Positions 57,193 to 64,000 of a stretch of 64,000 nt of DNA are shown in pieces. The notes under the pieces were generated by a model. The model did no database searches, was not told where the DNA came from, and saw only the letters and a program-made list of their open reading frames with translations. This DNA is from Megachile rotundata. Its lineage: Eukaryota > Arthropoda > Insecta > Hymenoptera > Megachilidae. The stretch spans positions 4,154,001 through 4,218,000 of the forward strand of contig NW_027473317.1 of the NCBI RefSeq assembly GCF_050947335.1, given 5' to 3'. Made by a program: the position numbers and the translations under genes. The first letter of the stretch is position 1. Each line of letters opens with the position of its first letter.

Positions 57193-59698
57193 GATAGTAT
57201 AATTGTGATTGTATGATTGTGATTGTATGATTGTGATTGTATGATTGCGATTGTATGATTCTGATTGTATGATAGTAATTGTATGATTGTGATTGTATGA
57301 TTGTCATTGTATGATTGCGATTGTATGATTGTGATTGTATGATTGTGATTGTATGATTGTGATCGTATGATTGTGATCGTATGATTGTGATCGTATGATT
57401 GTGATTGTATAATTGTGATTGTATGATTGTGATTGTATGATTGTGATTGTATGATTGCGATTGTATGATTCTGATTGTATGATTGTGATTGTATGATCGT
57501 GATTGTATGATCGTGATTGTATGATCGTGATTGTATGATCGTGATTGTGAGATTGTGATTGTATGATTGTGGTTGTATGATTGTGATTGTATGATTGTGA
57601 TTGTACGATTGTGATCGTATGATTGCGATTCTTTGATTGCGATTGTATGATTGTGATTGTATGATTGTGATTGTATGATTGTGATTGTATGATTGTGATT
57701 GTATGATTGTGATTGTATGATTTTGATTGTATGATCGTGATTGTATGATCGTGATTGTGAGATCGTGATTGTATGATTGTGATTGTATGATTGTGATTGT
57801 ATGATTGTGATTGTATGATTGTGATTGTATGATTGTGATCGTATGATTGTGATCGTATGATTGTGATCGTATGATTGTGATCGTATGATTGTGATCGTAT
57901 GATTGTGATTGTATGATTGTGATTGTGTGATTGTGATTGTGAGATTGTGATTGTATGATTTTGATTGTATGATCGTGATTCTATGATCGTGATTGTGAGA
58001 TTTTGATTGTGTGATTGTGATTGTATGATTGTGATTGTATGATTGTGATTGTATGATTGTGATTGTATGATTGTGATTGTATGATTGTGATTGTATGATT
58101 GCGATTGTATGATTGTGATTGTATGATAGTAATTGTATGATTGTGATTGTATGATTGTCATTGTATGATTGTGATTGTATGACTGTGATTGTATGATTGT
58201 GATTGTATGATTGTGATTGTATGATTGTGATTGTATGATTGTGATTGTATGATTGTGATCGTATGATTGTGATTCTTTGATTGCGATTGTATGATTGTGA
58301 TTGTATGATTGTGATTGTATGATTTTGATTGTGTGATTGTGATTGTATGATTGTGATTGTATGATTGTGATTGTATGATTGTGATTGTATGATTGTGATT
58401 GTATGATTGTGATTGTATGATTGTGATTGTATGATTGTGATTGTATGATTGTGATTGTATGATTGTGATTGTATGATTGCGATTGTATGATTGTGATTGT
58501 ATGATTGTGATTGTATGATTGTGATTGTATGATTGTGATTGTATGATAGTAATTGTATGACTGTGATTGTATGATTGTCATTGTATGATTGTGATTGTAT
58601 GACTGTGATTGTATGATTGTGATTGTATGTTTGTGATTGTATGATTGTGATTGTATGATTGTGATTGTATGATTGTGATTGTATGATTGTGATTGTATGA
58701 TTGTGATTGTATGATTGTGATTGTATGATTTTGATTGTATGATCGTGATTGTATGATCGTGATTGTGAGATCGTGATTGTATGATTGTGATTGTATGATT
58801 GTGATTGTATGATTGTGATTGTATGATTGTGATTGTATGATAGTGATTGTATGATTGTGATTGTATGATTGTCATTGTATGATTGTGATTGTATGATTGT
58901 GATTGTATGATTGTGATTGTATGATTGTGATTGTACGATTGTGATTGTATGATTGTTATTGCATGATTGTGACTGTATGATTGTGATCGTATGATTGTGA
59001 TCGTATGATTGTGATCGTATGATTGTGATCGTATAATTGCGATTGTATGATTGTGACAGTATGATTGTGATTGTATGATTGTCATTGTATGATTGTGATT
59101 GTATGATTGTGATTGTATGATTGTGATTGTATGATTGTGATTGTATGATTGTGATTGTATGATTGTGATTGTATGATTGTGATTGTATGATTGTGATTGT
59201 ATGATTGTGATTGTATGATTGTGATTGTATGATAGTAATTGTATGACTGTGATTGTAAGATTGTCATTGTATGATTGTGATTGTATGACTGTGATTGTAT
59301 GATTGTGATTGTATGATTGTGATTGTATGATTGTGATTGTATGATTGTGATTGTATGATTGTGATTGTATGATTGTGATTGTATGATTTTGATTGTATGA
59401 TCGTGATTGTATGATCGTGATTGTGAGATCGTGATTGTATGATTGCGATTGTATGATTGTGATTGTATGATTGTGATTGTATGATTGTGATCGTATGATT
59501 GTGGTCGTATGATTGTGATTGTATAATGGTGATTGTATGATTGCGATTGTATGATTGTGATTGTATGATTGTGATCGTATGATTGTGATCGTATGATTGT
59601 GATCGTATAATTGCGATTGTATGATTGTGACTGTATGATTGTGATTGTATGATTGTCATTGTATGATTGTGATTGTATGATTGTGATTGTATGATTGT

Positions 59699-60454
59699 GA
59701 CTGTATGGTTGTGATTGTTTGATTGTGATTGTATGATTGTGATTGTGTGATTGTGATTGTATGATTCTGATAGTATGATTGTGATTGTAGGATTGTGATT
59801 GTGTGATTGCGATTGTATGATTGTGACTGTATGATTGTGATTGTATGATTGTCATTGTATGATTGTGATTGTATGATTATGATTGTATGATTGTGATTCT
59901 TTGATTCTGATTGTATGATTATGAGTGTATGATTGTGATTGTATGATTGTGATTGTGTGATTATGATTGTATGATTCTGATCGTATGGTTGTGATTCTTT
60001 GATTCCGATTGTATGATTGTGATTGTATGATTGTTATTGTATGATTGTGATCGTATGATTGTGATTGTGTGATTGCGATTGTATGATTTTGACTGTATGA
60101 TTGTGATTGTATGATTGTCATTGTATGATTGTGATTGTATGATTATGATTGTATGATTGTCATTGTATGATTGTGATTGTGTGATTGTGATTGTATGATT
60201 GTGATTGTATGATTGTGATTGTATGATTATGATCGTATGATTGTGATTGTATGATTGTGATTGTATGATTGTGATTGTATGATTGTGATTGCATGATTGT
60301 GATTGCATGATTGCGATTGTATGATTGTGATTGTATGATTGTGATTGTATGATTGTTTCTGTATGATTGTGATTGTATGATTGCGATTGTATGATTCTGA
60401 TTGTATGATTGTGATTGTATGATTGTGATTGTGTGATTGTGATTGTGTGATTGT
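59699..60454 (+). repeat. Domain III HOR core, copy C (756 bp, 54 units)
   Basis: GACTGTATGG at 59699, GATTCCG at 60001 (+302), GATAGTATAA at 60455 (+756). It differs from copies A and B by small substitutions (for example ATGAGTG near 59922 and GGTTG at 59987). Its right part starts the 3,038-bp-offset duplication. Confidence 0.85.
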
Positions 60455-60962
60455 GATAGTATAATTGTGATTGTATGATTGTGATTGTATGATTGTGATT
60501 GTATGATTGCGATTGTATGATTCTGATTGTATGATTGTGATTGTATGATCGTGATTGTATGATCGTGATTGTATGATCGTGATTGTGAGATAGTGATTGT
60601 ATGATTGTGGTTGTATGATTGTGATTGTATGATTGTGATTGTATGATTGTGATTGTATGATTGCGATTGTATGATTGTGATTGTATGATAGTAATTGTAT
60701 GATTGTGATTGTATGATTGTCATTGTATGATTGTGATTGTATGACTGTGATTGTATGATTGTGATTGTATGATTGTGATTGTATGATTGTGATTGAATGA
60801 TAGTAATTGTATGATTGTGATTGTATGATTGTGATTGTATGATTGTGATTGTATGATTGTGATTGTATGATTGTGATTGTATGATTGTGATTGTATGATA
60901 GTAATTGTATGATTGTGATTGTATGATTGTCATTGTATGATTGCGATTGTATGATTGTGATT
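59928..60962 (+). repeat. Left copy of a ~1,035-bp near-identical duplication
   Basis: This stretch matches 62966-64000 at an offset of 3,038 bp (217 units). Reading both, I see one clear difference (ATTTTGACTG near 60087 against ATTGTGACTG near 63125). The match starts after the ATGAGTG unit near 59922, whose partner is a GACTG unit, and is cut off by the window end, so it may be longer. Confidence 0.82.
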
Positions 60963-61064
60963 GTATGATTGTGATTGTATGATTGTGATCGTATGATTGT
61001 GATCGTATGATTGTGATTGTATAATTGTGATTGTATGATTGTGATTGTATGATTGTGATTGTAT

Positions 61065-62960
61065 GATTGCGATTGTATGATTCTGATTGTATGATTGTGA
61101 TTGTATGATTGTGATTGTATGATCGTGATTGTATGATCGTGATTGTATGATCGTGATTGTGAGATTGTGATTGTATGATTGTGGTTGTATGATTGTGATT
61201 GTATGATTGTGATTGTATGATTGTGATCGTATGATTGCGATTCTTTGATTGCGATTGTATGATTGTGATTGTATGATTGTGATTGTATGATTGTGATTGT
61301 ATGATTGTGATTGTATGATTGTGATTGTATGATTTTGATTGTATGATCGTGATTGTATGATCGTGATTGTGAGATCGTGATTGTATGATTGTGATTGTAT
61401 GATTGTGATTGTATGATTGTGATTGTATGATTGTGATTGTATGATTGTGATTGTATGATTGTGATTGTATGATAGTGATTGTATGATTGTGATTGTATGA
61501 TTGTCATTGTATGATTGTGATTGTATGATTGTGATTGTATGATTGTGATCGTATGATTGTGATCGTATGATTGTGATCGTATGATTGTGATCGTATGATT
61601 GTGATCGTATGATTGTGATTGTATGATCGTGATTGTATGATCGTGATTGTATGATCGTGATTGTATGATCGTGATTGTGAGATTGTGATTGTATGATTGT
61701 GGTTGTATGATTGTGATTGTATGATTGTGATTGTATGATTGTGATCGTATGATTGCGATTCTTTGATTGCGATTGTATGATTGTGATTGTATGATTGTGA
61801 TTGTATGATTATGATCGTATGATTGTGATTGTATGATTGTGATTGTATGATTGTGATTGTATGATTGTGATTGCATGATTGTGATTGCATGATTGCGATT
61901 GTATGATTGTGATTGTATGATTGTGATTGTATGATTGTTTCTGTATGATTGTGATTGTATGATTGCGATTGTATGATTCTGATTGTATGATTGTGATTGT
62001 ATGATTGTGATTGTGTGATTGTGATTGTGTGATTGTGATAGTATAGTTGTGATTGTATGATTGTGATTGTATGATTGTGATTGTATGATTGCGATTGTAT
62101 GATTCTGATTGTATGATTGTGATTGTATGATCGTGATTATATGATCGTGATTGTATGATCGTGATTGTGAGATAGTGATTGTATGATTGTGGTTGTATGA
62201 TTGTGATTGTATGATTGTGATTGTATGATTGTGATTGTATGATTGTGTTTGCATGATTGTGATTGTATGATCGTGATTGTGAGATTGTGATTGTATGATT
62301 GTCATTGTATGATTGTGATTGTGTGATTGTGATTGTATGATTGTGATTGTATGATTGTGATTGTATGATTATGATCGTATGATTGTGATTGTATGATTGT
62401 GATTGTATGATTGTGATTGTATGATTGTGATTGCATGATTGTGATTGTATGATTGTGATTGTATGATTGTGATTGTATGATTGTGATTGTATGATTGCGA
62501 TTGTATGATTGTGATTGTATGATTGTGATCGTATGATTGTGATCGTATGATTGTGATTGTATGATGCTGATTGTATGATTGTGATTGTATGATTGTGATT
62601 GTATGATCGTGATTATATGATCGTGATTGTATGATCGTGATTGTGAGATTGTGATTGTATGATTGTGGTTGTATGATTGTGATTGTATGATTGTGATTGT
62701 ATGATTGTGATTGTATGATTGCGTTTGCATGATTGTGATTGTATGATTGTGATTGCGTGATTGTGATTGTATGATTGTGATTGTATGATTGTGATTGTAT
62801 GATTGTGATTGTATGATTGCGATTGTATGATTGTGATTGTATGATTGTGATTGTATGATTGTGATCGTATGATTGCGATTCTTTGATTGTTTCTGTATGA
62901 TTGTGATTGTATGATTGTGATTGTATGATTTTGATTGTATGATTGCGATTGTATGATTGT
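61065..62960 (+). repeat. Domain II block inside domain III (~1.9 kb)
   Basis: This stretch corresponds to 46981-48876 at a constant offset of 14,084 bp (1,006 units). TGCG 46981 matches 61065, the segment 47420-47806 matches 61504-61890 with no difference visible in translation, and GATAGTATAG 47953 matches 62037. It carries GTGTTTGCATG and GATTATATG units typical of domain II. It ends near 62960, where the text switches to the domain III string (GACTG instead of the GTGTG units that follow in domain II). Confidence 0.78.
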
Positions 62961-62965
62961 GACTG

Positions 62966-64000
62966 TATGATTGTGATTGTATGATTGTGATTGTGTGATT
63001 ATGATTGTATGATTCTGATCGTATGGTTGTGATTCTTTGATTCCGATTGTATGATTGTGATTGTATGATTGTTATTGTATGATTGTGATCGTATGATTGT
63101 GATTGTGTGATTGCGATTGTATGATTGTGACTGTATGATTGTGATTGTATGATTGTCATTGTATGATTGTGATTGTATGATTATGATTGTATGATTGTCA
63201 TTGTATGATTGTGATTGTGTGATTGTGATTGTATGATTGTGATTGTATGATTGTGATTGTATGATTATGATCGTATGATTGTGATTGTATGATTGTGATT
63301 GTATGATTGTGATTGTATGATTGTGATTGCATGATTGTGATTGCATGATTGCGATTGTATGATTGTGATTGTATGATTGTGATTGTATGATTGTTTCTGT
63401 ATGATTGTGATTGTATGATTGCGATTGTATGATTCTGATTGTATGATTGTGATTGTATGATTGTGATTGTGTGATTGTGATTGTGTGATTGTGATAGTAT
63501 AATTGTGATTGTATGATTGTGATTGTATGATTGTGATTGTATGATTGCGATTGTATGATTCTGATTGTATGATTGTGATTGTATGATCGTGATTGTATGA
63601 TCGTGATTGTATGATCGTGATTGTGAGATAGTGATTGTATGATTGTGGTTGTATGATTGTGATTGTATGATTGTGATTGTATGATTGTGATTGTATGATT
63701 GCGATTGTATGATTGTGATTGTATGATAGTAATTGTATGATTGTGATTGTATGATTGTCATTGTATGATTGTGATTGTATGACTGTGATTGTATGATTGT
63801 GATTGTATGATTGTGATTGTATGATTGTGATTGAATGATAGTAATTGTATGATTGTGATTGTATGATTGTGATTGTATGATTGTGATTGTATGATTGTGA
63901 TTGTATGATTGTGATTGTATGATTGTGATTGTATGATAGTAATTGTATGATTGTGATTGTATGATTGTCATTGTATGATTGCGATTGTATGATTGTGATT
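62966..64000 (+). repeat. Right copy of the ~1,035-bp near-identical duplication (cut by window end)
   Basis: Partner of 59928-60962, including GATTCCG (63039), GATAGTATAA (63493), two GATAGTAATTG units and the final GTCATTG/TGCG units. Its left side abuts the domain II-derived block at about 62.96 kb. Confidence 0.82.

Larger units (their letters stand above)
1..64000 (+). repeat. 14-bp satellite array filling the window
   Basis: From first to last base the sequence is a head-to-tail array of GATTGTATGATTGT, with two related halves (GATTGT and GATTGTAT). Marker distances imply about 4,570 units. I saw no inverted unit, no non-satellite spacer and no array end. The consensus has 3 A, 7 T, 4 G and 0 C, so the + strand is G/T-rich and nearly C-free. 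Units differ by recurrent substitutions: GATCG for GATTG, TGCG for TGTG, TTCTTTG for TTGTATG, GTCATTG for GTGATTG, ATAATGG for ATGATTG. Strings of these variants recur in the same order as higher-order repeats. Long homogeneous arrays with HOR structure are known from eukaryotic heterochromatin; the chromosomal position and species here are inference or unknown. There is no gene anywhere in the window, so this entry also covers every gene-free stretch. Confidence 0.98.
50041..64000 (+). repeat. Array domain III (second HOR family, runs off the window)
   Basis: The marker here is GACTGTATGGTTG followed by GATTGTTTG, at 50277, 51551, 53805, 56437 and 59699 (spacing 1,274, 2,254, 2,632 and 3,262 bp, all multiples of 14). 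Before it stands GATCGTATAATTGCG. GATTCCGATTG units are at 54107, 56739, 60001 and 63039. GGTCG/ATAATGG units, typical of domain I, reappear here. The left edge is approximate, because the last domain II core passes into this family between about 49.7 and 50.1 kb. A domain II block interrupts it at about 61.07-62.96 kb. Confidence 0.78.

Noticed and set aside
1..64000. CRISPR array
   Set aside because: Units are 14 bp, directly adjacent, with no unique spacers and no cas genes.
1..64000. Telomeric repeat or interstitial telomere
   Set aside because: No TTAGGG-type or other G-run repeat; the unit has no GG in its consensus.
1..64000. G-quadruplex-forming array
   Set aside because: The G-rich strand has only isolated G bases; GG occurs only in rare variants (GGTTG, GGTCG, TGGTG) and there are no four G-runs close together.
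1..64000. CENP-B box or known centromeric motif
   Set aside because: I see no TTCG...CGGG type box; a centromeric role cannot be argued from sequence alone.
1..64000. tRNA, rRNA, small RNA genes, promoters, terminators or transposons
   Set aside because: No departure from the 14-bp repeat long enough to hold any of them was found.
1..64000. Polypurine triplex or A-tract-curved DNA
   Set aside because: The unit mixes purines and pyrimidines on both strands and has no A-tract of four or more.
1..64000. Inverted repeats or hairpin-forming palindromes
   Set aside because: All units are direct; only short local palindromes such as GATC occur in variants.

Overview
The whole 64 kb window is one uninterrupted tandem array (satellite DNA) of a 14-bp unit, consensus GATTGTATGATTGT on the + strand (two related halves, GATTGT and GATTGTAT). 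Every unit points the same way, and both array ends lie outside the window. I find no gene, RNA gene, mobile element or unique spacer. Such an array means a eukaryotic genome, most likely heterochromatin (pericentromeric, subtelomeric or a satellite block) from a long-read assembly. The unit is about 29% GC and its + strand has no C, so almost every C seen is a substitution. I cannot name the species from this sequence.

The array is layered. Units carry recurrent point variants (for example GATCGTATG, TGCGATTG, GATTCTTTG, ATAATGG, GTCATTG), and ordered strings of variants recur as higher-order repeats (HORs) of about 1.2 to 3.4 kb. Domain I (1 to about 30.4 kb) is marked by 17 copies of a 13-bp unit (GATTTATGATTGT), eight GGCATCG variants, the paired GGTT variants and GGTCG/ATAATGG variants. 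Domain II (about 30.4 to 50.0 kb) is a regular HOR array: a core of about 1,728 bp, seen seven times, separated by variable segments of 470 to 1,492 bp. Domain III (about 50.0 to 64 kb) has a different core of 756 bp (three full copies plus partial ones), with a block of domain II inserted at about 61.07-62.96 kb.

Marker-to-marker distances across the window are multiples of 14 after subtracting 1 bp for each 13-bp unit crossed. At the resolution of these markers, the only length change other than whole-unit gain or loss is that one repeated 1-bp deletion. This points to growth by in-register unequal exchange, conversion or segmental amplification.

The complementary strand is open for long stretches (the longest frame, 355-4836, would be 1,493 codons). 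This follows from the arithmetic: the reverse-complement unit has no stop triplet in any phase, and because 14 is not a multiple of 3, every frame reads the same 14-residue motif TITIIQSQSYNHNH. I therefore annotate no coding genes.
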